A stretch of 64,000 nt of DNA from Melieria omissa (GCA_963971225.1 OZ020268.1:52626404-52690403); one strand, 5' to 3'; shown: positions 34,601 to 44,917, numbered from the stretch's first letter. Program-made: numbers and translations. Notes: generated by a model from the sequence alone, not told the origin.

Positions 34601-37600
34601 TTGCATATAATTCCGAACCCTATTTATGAAATTGAATTTGACATAAGTGTTCTCCAACTCCAAATTACTGCCACTTTATGCTTCTATTGTGACGAAGTTG
34701 AATCAAATAACCTGCGTAGGTCCAATTGTAATTATGTTTCTCCACACATGTCACGGATTTCTTAAGACGTTCTTGCTCGCCCTCTCCATTCCTTAATGCA
34801 TTCTTGCCATTCTATCTCGCAGCACCTTTCCATATCTCTTACCACTAATTTACCTAACGAACACCGAGCAACAGCAAACTTGCCCATAAATCCTCGGCTC
34901 GCGCGTATTTCCCCAAAAAGCGCAAACATTGCTTGGGAATTTACAGAAAAATCAACACAAAGGATCAATGCGATCAGTGCTGAGAGCATTTGAGCTCAGA
35001 TAATAAAATCGCAGAATAGTACCGTTGTCGACCTTAAAGCATTTCACGAAATCGCCAAATAAACTTAAGGCGCAAACACAATAAAACACTATTATAAGTG
35101 GCACTTTGCACAGCGTGCGTGAGTGGGAATTTAATAAAACATCCTCAGAACGAGGTGTGTTTGTGTGTGCGAGCAGGGGAAACCCCAACGAAAGGTGCAA
35201 CATGTGTGCAACACGTTGTGGCAGTCCTTGAGCGCGGCTCAGAACAGTCGCGCGTGCGCACCGAAACAAGCAGACAAACAAACAAAGCGACGGCGTATAG
35301 CGGGTGAAGACAGCTGAAGGCAAAGTAGGTGAAAGGAAATGCAGCAACAACATCGGCTCAAAAGTGAACAATTGGGCAATGACGGCGACAGGCTGTCTGG
35401 CAGCGGCCACTTTGAGGAATTCCCCGGCATCGGCGCACAGGTCAAACGAGTTCGGCCTTTTCGGCGATAAGGAACTTGTGAATGTGAGCGTGGGAATTTT
35501 CGACATTGTAATATTCGTGTAGTGTGCAAAATGTTTGTTGCAAAACCTGATGCGGATATTTGTGGAAGTGGGCAATTGGGGAAAACCAAAGATTTAGTGT
35601 GTGGCCGGAACATGTGTTTCGCATTTGCAACGCTACGGTATAGCGGAAGAAGACGGACGGACGGACAGACAGACAGATCAATGTATGAATAAATGGGCGG
35701 ACGGAAGGACTTGCGAGTGGACGGAATAAGTACGGACGGACTAAATGCAAAATGGATGAACGACGAACGAAATAGAAAGACGGACGGATAAAATCGAAAG
35801 ATGGGTAGACGGCTGGTAAGAGTACAGATGGAGGAATGGAGCAAAATGTGGATCGAAAGAACATGGAATGAATTTGAGGAAAGACACACGGAGGACGCGT
35901 AAAATGATTCAAGGTTAATCGAAAGGACCAACGGATGCATGGAATGATGAAAAAATTACATAAAGACAGATGGATGGATGAATGAATAGTTGGATCTATC
36001 GACAGAGGATGGACGGGATCTTATGCCTGATAGGAAAACGAACGGATAGATAGAAGGTTAATCGAAAGAACCGACGGATGGATGAAAAGATGGAATGATA
36101 AAAAAGGACAATATTAAGAAAGCACATATGAACCGATCAGACAGTTTGTTCCCAAAGAATAGCGCAGGGAGAAGTCGGACAAATTGAATCAACAAATAGC
36201 GGATCGAAAGAACGACGATGGAAGGACCAATAAAGGATAGGTGGTATAATGGCCTGATAGAGAGACGAACGGATGGATGGAAGATTAATCGAAAAGACCT
36301 ACGGATGGACGAAAAGATGGAATGACGAAAGAAAAGACAAAATTAAACAAAGACAGATGGATGGTTAACACAGTTGTTCGACATGAATAGCCAAGGAAGG
36401 AGTCGGACGAATAGAATCGACCAATAGCGGGTCGAAAAAAGTCGAATGAAAAGACGGAAGGATTGACAGAGCATGGATGGGATAATGGTTGATAGAAAGA
36501 TGAACGGAGGGTTAGAAGGTTAATGAACGGATTGACAAACGGAAGAAAGGATAGAGTGATGAAAAAAAGAACTAAGTTAAGGAAAGATATATGAACAGAT
36601 CAGACAGTCTGTTCGACTAGAAAAAGCAAGCAAAAGATTGGACTCTTGAATCGGATTGATTAACAGACGAATCGTTGAACAGATGAACCGTTTAAGAGTC
36701 AGATGTCTACATAGAAATCAGCAATGAATTCAACGAATTGGATCATTTGGAATTGGATCATTCTGTTTTTTTTGTCAATGAATAAAGACTTTACTTATGG
36801 GCCAAGGGATCCATAAAGGTCCATAAAGTAAGGACAGATTTTTTGATGCACAGATCGCTTCCGAACTACGAACGTCTACGTTTCATCAAATAGCCAAATC
36901 CAAAGTCGTAATAACACAGAAATGTGAGAAGAAACCACTAAAAGGACCTTAAGGCATTACAAACCAGTCAGCTGCACGTGTTGCTGCCATAACAATCGAC
37001 TTCGTGCAGCGGTAAATATTTAGTTGTAAGCGGATTTAGTGCAATTGTTGTCGGTATTAAAAGTAAAATCGAATTTAAAATAAATTCATTTCGCACAATT
37101 TAATTTAAACACACACCAGACGAACAAGCCGGCGATTAGCCGGTCTTAGCATGTGGCTAGAAGGAAATTCTAAGCCCAGCTTCGGCACGCGTTAGGTGTT
37201 CATAATCCCACGTTTTATTTTAAATCAAAGTTAATTTCTGTTGCTGTCCAAGGTGGATGTGTGTGTGCGGCCATAAGAAGGAAACACCGATGCAGAGCGT
37301 AAAAGAAAGCATAGATAGTGCAACAGGAAATCGTTTTGTGAAGGGAAACACTCTATACAAGTGTGAACAAGTGATAATCACAATTCAAAAATTTCACACA
37401 CAAACAGGTAGTTAAAGTTGACGTTGCCAATGTGAGGTGTCAAAGGAAGGAGATGCGAGAAATTGCTACGCAATTGTAACAGTTTCCGGTAGGATTTTTG
37501 TTGCTTTGTTGGACTAAAAAGTGGCTGAACTATTAGCCTTATTAATGAAAGAAGTATAAATTGAATGGACCGTTGCTTTGTTGTAAGGAAAGAGATGAAA

Positions 37601-39142
37601 TTCTCTACCTTTGCTTATAAGGATGACAGTGGAAGTAGTAGGAACACTGGAGGCCTTGTTGGCTAGGATTACTTTGGGTTATGGTGAAGGGCTGTGAAAT
37701 ATTTAGCTAAGATCCGAACTCGCGAAATATCCTAGGTTGCTTTAGAGGAAACTCGATTGGTGGAAGTGGTTGTTCTTGATGAAATCTGTTAATGTCTTGA
37801 AAGACCGTGAAATATCTAAAGATCTGAAATACCTAAAGATCTGACCTAATAGCTTAATGTTACTAAAGAAAAAACACGTTGATGCTGAAGACTGCCAAAT
37901 ATCTGACGATCCTACTTTTTAGTTAGAGGTCCCTTGGTCACTTTTAGGGTTATCGTTGTTGATGACTAGAAAAACTAATAATACCTCATATCTTGTGGAA
38001 ACCATGAAATGTCGTCGGTTCATTTTGAAAGAAGAAATGTTTGATGCAGATGAGGTCTCCTGATGATTAGAAAGAGTGTAAAATATCTTAAAATCCCCAC
38101 CTTAACCCTTAAGGTCACGTTGGAGGAAGAGAATACTGACGAAAACTGTTAAATATCCAAAGATTACTTTAGGAAACTGAATGTTGACATAGAAGATGTC
38201 CACATATCTGAGTTGGATCCGTGCTTCCATTTTTCTCCATGATCTCCCACACTTTCTTTTTGAATTACATTTTAACAATACAATTCTTGTTAATCTTTTC
38301 ACTGATCATCCATTGATCAAAGGAAATTCATTTAAACGTCACCCTAACCTGAGAAACTTTTCGACCCCGAAGCAATACCATTTCATTCCCAAACGGAAGG
38401 GTACACCCCATCACTAAGCGATAGAAATTCGCTGGGTCAAATAAGGTCCAGATTGTACTTTGCATTCACACACTTCCGAACTTCAAGACATTGCCGCTTA
38501 CCCGGGTAGTGCGTTGCGCAGCGCAGCCGGATAGAAGGCCGCCGGCAGCAGGGGATGACCCCAGGGCGGCAGCAATATCGGTGACCAGGGAAGAAATGGG
38601 GCTGCGGCTGCTGCGGCCGCCGCTGCCGAGGGCCCCATCAAGCTGCTCATGCTGTGCAGGCTGGGAAAGCCGCTAAAAGCGGCCGCTCCCGTCGGTATGC
38701 GCAGGTGATCGGTAGCCAGAGTGGTGCTGGCACTGATTGTGGGCACAGTGGTAGTGGCAGTGTTGTGCGGCGACAAATTGGTTGGACGGCTGGCAGCGGC
38801 AATGCGTTGCGCCGCGGTCGTTGTGGGCGTCGAGGTGCGGGGCAGTGGTGGCAACGGTGGCGGCGTTGGTGTGCGGGCGCTTCGAACGTTGCACGGTGGA
38901 AGCGCTGCAGGGTCGACGCTCTTGGTGGCGGCGGGTGACGGTGGCGATGCGGTAACAGCGGACGAGATCGATTCGATGGATTTTCGACGAGTCGGTGACC
39001 GTGTACCGGGCGACGGTGTTCGCTTGCGTTTCTCAGCCACTTTGATGGTGTTGGCGGGCAAGTTTGGCGAGGTAATGTTGGCGAATGGGCGCGGGGCCGA
39101 CAGTGTGGCGGCGATTGTTGATCGATGCAGCGTTTGGAATGA
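27703..39142 (-). CDS. vnd: vnd / NK-2 homeobox transcription factor, three visible coding exons
   Basis: The product is a sequence-specific nuclear transcription factor that in Drosophila specifies ventral (medial) neuroectoderm and represses ind and msh. Coding segments are 39142..38502, 33436..32778 and 28604..27703 on the minus strand. Order of landmarks: basic and proline-rich N-terminus; a conserved block ending [22 protein letters not shown] motif FHISDILNL; His/Ala-rich linker; acidic stretch; homeodomain with WFQNHRY including Tyr54, diagnostic of the NK-2 class; NK2-specific domain [16 protein letters not shown]; Ala/His-rich tail ending WWP. Both introns are GT-AG and the phases match: exon 1 ends with two bases of a Gly codon, exon 2 starts with its third base and ends with one base of another Gly codon, completed by exon 3. 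Total visible coding length is about 733 codons, close to Drosophila Vnd at a little over 700. No in-frame ATG exists before a stop at 39143-39145, so the true N-terminus is unresolved. Identity is nearly certain; the start is not. Confidence 0.95.
29240..29660 (+). repeat. minisatellite array 1 in vnd intron 2, about 70-bp unit in dimers
   Basis: AAGTCTTAGCGTACGTAGTG with AGAGATGCCGGAGA recurs at about 29245, 29312, 29382, 29453, 29524 and 29594. The joints alternate between TCTCCAACTTCAAGT and TCTCTGAATTCAAGT, so the higher-order unit is a dimer of about 141 bp. Confidence 0.9.
32070..32660 (+). repeat. minisatellite array 2 in vnd intron 2, same unit as array 1
   Basis: The same 70-bp unit (GATTACGATTCTC, AAGTCTTAGCGTACGTAG, AGAGATGCCGGAGA) starts near 32137, 32243, 32320, 32391, 32461, 32532 and 32602, in the same orientation as array 1. 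It is more diverged and ends about 120 bp from the exon 2 donor. Confidence 0.9.
32778..33436 (-). CDS. vnd: vnd coding exon 2 (TN motif)
   Basis: The acceptor is TTTCAG at 33442-33437. The exon completes the Gly codon of exon 1 and continues [23 protein letters not shown]. The TN motif (33367-33393) recruits the Groucho corepressor in NK-2 class proteins. It is followed by an Asn/Ser-rich run, a His/Ala-rich region with an 11-Ala tract, [19 protein letters not shown] and [11 protein letters not shown]. The donor is G|GTGAGT at 32777-32772. The open frame runs on past the donor for about 30 codons, but Drosophila Vnd continues from ENELYG directly into [12 protein letters not shown], which is found at the next exon. 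This makes the splice call firm. Confidence 0.95.
34441..34622. mobile_element. 182-bp MITE, hAT-type, in vnd intron 1
   Basis: Imperfect terminal inverted repeats TAGGTATCGGATTTATATGC and the complement of GCATATAATTCCGAACCCTA. The flanks are TTTATGAC (34433-34440) and TTTATGAA (34623-34630), a 7-of-8 match consistent with the 8-bp target duplication of hAT elements. The interior is AT-rich with no frame. Confidence 0.6.
35170..35620. promoter_or_regulatory. candidate vnd neuroectodermal enhancer (NEE) with Dorsal, E-box and Su(H) sites
   Basis: Sites seen: GGGGAAACCCC at 35176-35186 (Dorsal-type); ACATGTG at 35200-35206 (the CACATGT Twist/Snail E-box), 13 bp away; GGAATTCCCC at 35416-35425 (Dorsal-type); CGTGGGAA at 35489-35496 (Su(H)) overlapping GGGAATTTTC; GGGGAAAACCA at 35578-35588 (Dorsal-type); ACATGTG at 35610-35616, 21 bp away. 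A further CACATGT lies at 34745-34751. The Drosophila NEE class (rho, vnd, brk, vn) is defined by linked Dorsal and CACATGT sites plus a CGTGGGAA Su(H) site, and the vnd member lies in the first intron. The match of motif set, spacing and position supports function; no conservation test was possible. Confidence 0.65.
35640..36660 (+). repeat. degenerate GGACGGA/GATGGA-rich array in vnd intron 1
   Basis: Short GACGGACGGA and GATGGATGGA words lie within larger units: AAGGTTAATCGAAAGAACCG with ACGGATGGATGAAAAGATGG recurs near 35911, 36055, 36283 and 36515 (about 130-235 bp apart). The long Ser/Pro-rich minus-strand frames here come from the repeat. It begins about 20 bp after the candidate enhancer. 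Confidence 0.8.
38502..39142 (-). CDS. vnd: vnd coding exon 1 (5' end unresolved)
   Basis: This exon carries the N-terminal region. The open frame begins just after TGA at 39143-39145 and reads through [18 protein letters not shown], Pro/Thr-rich sequence, [20 protein letters not shown], a poly-Ala run and [11 protein letters not shown] to ALPG. The block from [13 protein letters not shown] to ALRNALPG is nearly the same as in Drosophila Vnd. The donor is GG|GTAAG at 38501-38497, splitting a Gly codon after its second base. The first in-frame ATG is at the Met of HSMSSLM, well inside the conserved block, so it is unlikely to be the start. A pyrimidine-rich TTTTCCAG near 39165 could be an acceptor, but the reading frame is closed between it and the conserved region. 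Confidence 0.88.
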
Positions 39143-41055
39143 TCAGTTTTTCGTGTAGTTTTTGAATCAATGCTGGAAAATAGATTGCCGAGTTACGTGA
39201 ACATGGAGCGCACTTTGGTTTGAGCAGGTCCACGAATTTCAGGCGCGAGTTGGGTTTAATTTTTATGCACTTAAATAGTGAATCGTTAAATTTTTTACTG
39301 CGTATTTTTTTTATTTAAATCGTCACTTTTGAAAGGTTATGTCGAACTTATTTTCTTGTTTTTTTTAAGTTAGTTTAACACTTTGGATTATTAGCTTCAA
39401 AATCACATAATGCGCGTTGCACTTGTCACTTGGCTGAGGGCAAAGTACGGGGGGTGGGCTCGCAATAAATTCGTACGCGTCGCATTGAGCCGTGTGTCCG
39501 TGCTAACATTCCAAACTGAAGTGTCATCATCAACTAACGCGACATGAACAACTTGAAGCGATTCCAGCCAGCCAACCAGCCAGCCATTCATCCAGCCAAC
39601 CAAACAGTGGTGTACCAGCCAACTGACGCTAACAACCACCATCGAAACGCACGTACGGCTCGGACAGACGGACGGACGGATGGATGGCAAGACAGCCAGC
39701 CAGGCAGGCAGACAACCAACAAGCCAACCCATTCAACATTTGCGATCGATTTTGCTAAGTGGCTTCTCATGTCCTTTTCAATAGAGGCGGCAGCTACAAC
39801 AACAACCAGGCCAGAAGCACTCCACAAGCACATTCACTTCAGTCGTCGTCCACCACCGCCATCATCAACCACCACCGTTCCAAGTGTCTTTGTCGTTCGC
39901 CTCTCTGGCCTACCTGTGCCGGGTGTCTGTCTGTTTGTCGGCATATCCTGGCAGTGTGCGCAACTGAGAGCACTGCCACTAGTGGCATCGCACACCAACC
40001 AAGTGGGTCTTATGGCGGAGAGGGTACTTGAGCGCTGGAGAGCTGCAATGCACACCACGAAGCGACCTAAGTAGGCCAGCCGAGTGGTTGTTGTTTTTGT
40101 TGCGGTTGTTGTTAAAATCTGGCTGCATCCCATTGCCGCAACTCAATTACAATAACAACAGCGACAACAACAACATGTCCGCATGCCTTCGCCAACCAGC
40201 CAACCAATCAACCATCATTGAGGCTCAGCTCCCAAGCGGCCACAATAAATAGAGCAGCAGCCAAAGGAGGCTGCGCATCCCCCTCGCCAAACCCCACACA
40301 CTTTGCTTCGAGCGCTTCCATTGACGGCAGCCGCTGCTTTGGCATTGCTTGTGCGTAGTTTTAGGTGCCCGAACGCACGCCCCTGCTTTGAGTTCCCCAT
40401 TTGCTCCATCTTTGCCGACATCATGTGGCTTCTGGTTGTTGTTGTTGCTGTGCATGGCATTGGTCATAATGCTCATCTTTCTCATCATCATCAACACGCT
40501 TATCAATGGCAGCATCAGCATCAGCATCCAACACCAACACCACCACCACAAACATTACCTTCATCATCGTGATTGTCCCTCCGGCCGCATCGTGTTTTGG
40601 TTGCTCCGACTTTTGTGATTTTAGTTTTCTTTACTTTTATTTTCTGTCTTACTTTCTCTGTTATGTATGTACTTTATTAAATAAGTATTTGTTGCTGTTG
40701 TTGGTTGTTTCACGCATCGTTTTTTTCATGTCAATTGGATTTTGCATTACACGTTCGGAAGTGCACAGTGAGCACTAATGGAAGTGCTTCCGCTTTTTCC
40801 CCCATCGCTGATGACAACGCAATTTCGAACACAAAGGGTCGCTAAGTTCTGTTTAAACAAACACAGAATATAGTGGCTATCGCTAAAAACCAGGGTCCTT
40901 GATTTAATTTAGTAAAAAGGAAGCAGCGATAAAGCTGGAGATGCCGCTGAAAAAAACTTTGAGTGGGGTGGATATGAGGGAAGCTGAGAAAGTGAACCCT
41001 AGAGGGTCCAATTTCTCAAACACTTAGACTAGAAACTCATTGTGCTTAAGACAAG
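39143..41055. other. region upstream of vnd exon 1, no gene seen
   Basis: Holds CCAGCCAACCAGCCAGCC and GACGGACGGACGGATGGATGG runs (39565-39700) and CAACAACAACA/CATCATCATCA tracts (40140-40560). Frames up to 176 codons occur on both strands but follow the simple repeats. The missing 5' exon and promoter of vnd should lie here or further right; I could not identify them. Confidence 0.5.
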
Positions 41056-41059
41056 TTAG

Positions 41060-41746
41060 TAGAAAAGCGATAGGAGAGAGTGAGGTGGGGTTATAGAGAG
41101 AAAGAAAAAAAGAAAGAAGTAGGGAAGGAATGGGCACTACATGTTTTTCTGAACAAGTTAAGAGAATGGATCTCGTCTATCCTTATAACATCAGAACCCA
41201 AAATGCGGAATCTCGTTCCAGCGAAGGCGGCACAAACACAGAGAAAATGCTCTGTGCTTACCTCCTCCAGACAAGACGCACAAATTGGAGTCCACGATGA
41301 TGCCCATTGTGGCCATATGTTGACCCTATGGATTGCGACCTGTGATAAGTCTGACGATCTGGCGAAGATTTTACCTTCCTTAATTCAGAAGGAACACCTT
41401 CCTGAAACACAAAACACTCGGCAGCCCTGCAGCTTCCCAAACTAGACCATCGCTGCCTATGTAAGCTATTTACATAGAATTTAATGTAGTTCGGGGTGCC
41501 TGATAGACTGATGCCGATTATTGATTCTGCTCCCAAGAGCGTGTCTCCTGATCCATAGTTAGCCAATTTATCGGCAATTTCGTTAGCTTGAACACCACAG
41601 TGTCTGGGAACCCAACTAACTTGTAGCTTAATACGTCGCGCAACCGACCTAAGCTTTATCTTACTTTCTTGGACAATCGTCGAAGTAACTTCTGCGTTTT
41701 CCAGGGTAACGTAATGATAATGGGTATGGACAATGCCCTTGCGCAA
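41060..41746 (-). pseudogene. LINE remnant: RNase H and C-terminal zinc knuckle
   Basis: The minus strand reads LQVSWVPRHCGVQANEIADK then LANYGSG, the last motif of a LINE RNase H domain (family W-V-P-G-H-x-G-x-x-x-N-E-x-A-D). About 250 bp further, in another frame, it reads CASCLEEVSTEHFLCVCAAF followed by AGTRFR, the usual C-terminal Cys/His motif. At least one frameshift separates them. The element is truncated on both sides. Confidence 0.75.
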
Positions 41747-41859
41747 TGCAACCTAGTAGGTTTATTGTGCCCCAAAGAGATACGCTATGGGTAAGAGATA
41801 ATCTGCTTCTCTGAAATCATAGAGTAGAAAGAATGTCTTTCTGAAAGAGAGATTGTGTG

Positions 41860-42910
41860 TTCTATTCAGGACTTATAGAGAAAATTAGTATGCTTCCCTG
41901 GATGAAGTATAATCTATCATTCCTTAAACAAATAAAAAAGAGTGGATGGCCCGCTGGATTAGTGATAATCAGTCGTATTTTAAATAAACAGAGATGATGT
42001 TTTCTACATTGGTTAAATATAAAAAATAATGTATAGCCTACTGAATTAAATGTTTTTTTTTCTATTCTGAACAAATAAAAAGAAGAATAGTTGGTCTACT
42101 GGGAGAAAAAACCTATTCTATTCTGGATAAATAGAGATGATAATGTTTGGACCAGTGGATAGAGATTATCGGTTCTACTATGGCTAAATAGAGAAAATAA
42201 TGTATGACCCATTAAACTGAGAGATGAGCGACCTTATTATTAACGAATCGAAGAATGTTTGGATAACCCAATGGGGGAGTGATGATCCATTCTATTCTTA
42301 TCGAATCGAAGGTAGTTTAGATAGCTCACTGGGTCGAAAAAATCGAATAAATAATGAACGTCCCACTAAACTGGGAGATTCTCGACCTTACTCTGTCGAA
42401 TCGAAGGTAGTTAAGATAGCTCACCGGGTGGAAAAAATCGAATAAATAATGAACCCACTAAACTGGGAGATTCTCGACCTTATTCTGAAGGTATCGAAGG
42501 AAGTTTGGATGACCCACTGGGTGAGAGATGATCCATTCTATTCTTATCGAATAGAGAAAGTAATGTATGCCACTTTTGATCGATCTATTATGTTATATAC
42601 GAATATCCAAAGGGATGTAGAGTCTACTGGCTGAGAGATGGCGTATCCTATTCTGCATGAACAAAGAAAAGCACGAACGTGTAGAAGGATGGAGCAGCCA
42701 AAATGTCTTAGGATTAGATAATTTAAATGAAAAAGATTTGATCTAATGAAAGATATTCTATTCAATTCTGGAAGTATGGAAACAGTTATGTACGAGTATG
42801 GTTCTCTGGTTGAAGAATGTTCTCTCATGTTATATGTATACCGAATATAAAAGGAATATATCGCGTACTGGCTAAGAGATGCTCTATAGTTTTCTGAAGA
42901 AATAAGCAAG
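41860..42910 (+). repeat. degenerate tandem array, about 60-110-bp unit
   Basis: TGGATGACCCACTGGGTGAG, GATTCTCGACCTTATTCTG, ATCGAATCGAAGGTAGTT and AATAGAGAAAATAATG recur many times. One joint is recent: about 100 bp around 42304-42390 is almost repeated at 42396-42480. Weak copies continue at 44480-44720. Confidence 0.75.
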
Positions 42911-42930
42911 AGAATGGAGGACCTAATATA

Positions 42931-43502
42931 GGGTGTTTTTTTTTATAGGCTTGTGTTTCGAATAGAGATAAAACTGGCATTTTGTGGTCAAATCTGGCAA
43001 CTCTAATGTAATTTATGTTCAGTTTGGTTTGCCATTTCATCATGAACAGGTTGACAAAAGAACAACGCTTGCAAATCGTGCAAATTTATTTCGAAAATAA
43101 TGGTTCAGTTCGCGAAGTTTACCGCAAGCTCCGTCCATTTTATGGTCGACATAATCGTCCATCAGAGCAATTAATTCGGTTAACCATGGGTCGTTTTCGC
43201 ACTACGTTTACTCTATGTGATAATACGCATCCGCAGAGACGTCGAACAGTGCGCACCGAAGAAACAATTGCCGCTGTAGAGCAAAATGTTGAAGAGGACC
43301 CGAATGAATCGATTCGCCACCGTGCACAGCAATTGGAGCTTTGTCCATCAACTGAAAATTGGATCTGTAGAATTGGCTTTATTCGAGCCAGCCGCGGCGG
43401 CCACATGCCCGAAATCATATTTAAACATTAATGGCATAAAATTATCCTTCCAATAAAGCCAAATTGATGGACATTAAAACGATTTCCTCTAAAAAAACAC
43501 CC
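42931..43502 (+). mobile_element. mariner/Tc1-superfamily deletion derivative, TA target site
   Basis: The ends are GGGTGTTTTTTTTTATA (42931) and CTAAAAAAACACCC (43502), flanked by TA. Inside, the start and the end of one transposase are fused: MNRLTKEQRLQIVQIYFENN from 43042 (helix-turn-helix), RTVRTEETIAAVEQNVEEDP and RRQQLEL-like sequence, then directly the C-terminal RGGHMPEIIFKH and stop at 43431. The catalytic core is absent, so this is a non-autonomous copy of 572 bp with a surprisingly intact fused frame. Confidence 0.8.
43042..43431 (+). pseudogene. fused transposase frame (DNA-binding N-terminus plus C-terminal tail)
   Basis: An open frame of 130 codons starting MNRLTKEQRLQIVQIYFENN. 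The N-terminal helix-turn-helix type is found in many insect mariner-like transposases; the C-terminal HMPEIIFK motif is the last block of the same family. The deletion removed all catalytic acidic residues without shifting the frame. A product could bind element ends and act as a repressor, but expression is unproven. Confidence 0.7.
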
Positions 43503-44759
43503 TATAGATAAGAAATGGTTTGCTGCGGTTTGCTTGGAATTTAAGGAAACATAGGTGACTTTTTGATTGAGAAGCGATAGATGCGAGAAATGATAGAGAT
43601 GAGAGAACGAGATGATGGATGAGATTAATAGCGAGAGAAATTGTTGACGATGATTACTAATGCTAATCAATGGACGTCTGGCGACAAGGATTACGCAGGG
43701 TAAGAAGGACAGTAGGTCTACCGGATGTGAGACGGTGCTTGCTTTTTTGCATGGACATAAGAAGAGGTGACCCACCGATTCAGAGATGGTCAATACTAGT
43801 CTGAATAATTTTGGCAATAGGCTTATGACTTACGGTGACAGAATTTAAATTGTTTAAAGTAATCCACAAAGGCACTTGGCCTTTTTGAGGCCTTACACTC
43901 CCCAGCTCAATGAATAAAAATATATACAGGGTGATGATTGTAGTTAATCAATTGATGTATGTATGATAACTCTCACAGAGGTTTTGCTTTCAGAAATCAA
44001 GCTGCCATACATACTTCGCTTTACAAAAACGATATCTTTACTAAAAAAGATTCAGATTCTTGATGATTTTACGAAAGATGAGCTGCTGGAACTCGAGCTG
44101 CCTGCGCTTTACAAAAGGAACGCATTGCTTGAAAGATATCCAGAGTTATGCGAAACATTTTAAAGGATGGCTGGTAGAAGGCAGCAAGATCATTAATTGG
44201 TGGGACTCGCCAGTCCTAAATACTTCAAGTAAGTAGTTGCAATCCTGAGCATTTGCTAGTTAAGAAGGAAGGCAACGTGTCTTTGTATCTGTGTCTATTG
44301 TACAGCTGACCAACCGAATGAAAGATTATTTTATTAAGATTTTTGATAGTAGATCGTATAAGGACGAACTGCAAAAAGAATGGGAATAATCTTCTGTAGG
44401 TAGTGAAAGGAAAATATTGATGATATGTAGAAGAACCGCCATATAAGTGATTAGTTAAAAGATGTAATGATGACTTTTAATTTCGAAAGAAAGAATGCTC
44501 CACTGGATGCGGTTTTATCTACAAATATTTTATTCTGGATAAACACAAAATAGGCGATAATCTGTCCCATTATTCAAAGACCAAGAGAGTAGAAAAGATG
44601 TAAGGCTCTCTGCATGAGAGGTTATTACTATTATTGGCCATCAAGAAATGATGGTGATGAAGAATGATGACCATCTGTTTGATATGGATCCAATATTTCT
44701 TCGATAAATATTAAGATGGCCACTATTCTTCAGAATTGACATATATGAGGACTAAGAAC
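43503..44759. other. intergenic DNA, no gene seen
   Basis: Contains a 66-codon plus frame (43963-44163, LTEVLLSEIKLPYILRFTKT) that resembles no family I know and weak extensions of the neighbouring array. Confidence 0.45.
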
Positions 44760-44909
44760 CAGGCGCGGATCCAGAAAAATATTTCGGGGGGGTTTTAAAA
44801 AGTAATTCTTTAATATTTATAAAATGCCTTTTAATTTGAATGTAGTTTTATAGTCGATCCAAATATTTCGGGGGTTTCAACCCCCTAAACCCCCCTGGAT
44901 CCGCCACTG
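44760..44909. mobile_element. 150-bp hAT-type MITE with 8-bp target duplication
   Basis: Terminal repeats CAGGCGCGGATCCAG and the complement of CTGGATCCGCCACTG, followed inward by matching G-runs and AAATATTTCGGGGG. CTAAGAAC is exact on both flanks (44752-44759 and 44910-44917). CAG-starting ends with an 8-bp duplication point to the hAT superfamily. Confidence 0.88.
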
Positions 44910-44917
44910 CTAAGAAC

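Larger units (their letters stand above)
33437..38501 (-). other. vnd: vnd intron 1
   Basis: GT-AG intron of 5065 bp between exons 1 and 2, both ends fixed by codon phase and protein conservation. It contains a candidate neuroectodermal enhancer (35170-35620), a 182-bp hAT-type MITE (34441-34622), a long degenerate GGACGGA/GATGGA-rich array (35640-36660), and about 1.8 kb towards exon 1 (36700-38490) with weak local repeats such as AAATATCTAAAGATCTGA but no gene. Confidence 0.9.

Noticed and set aside
35239..35940. Minus-strand frames of 156-233 codons rich in Ser, Pro, Phe and Arg
   Set aside because: They follow the GACGGA repeat and cross the enhancer cluster; composition comes from the repeat and there is no domain or splice support.
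39544..40074. Plus-strand open frame of 176 codons upstream of vnd
   Set aside because: It starts in CCAGCCAACCAGCC and GACGGACGG simple repeats, lacks a domain and has no coding signature beyond length.
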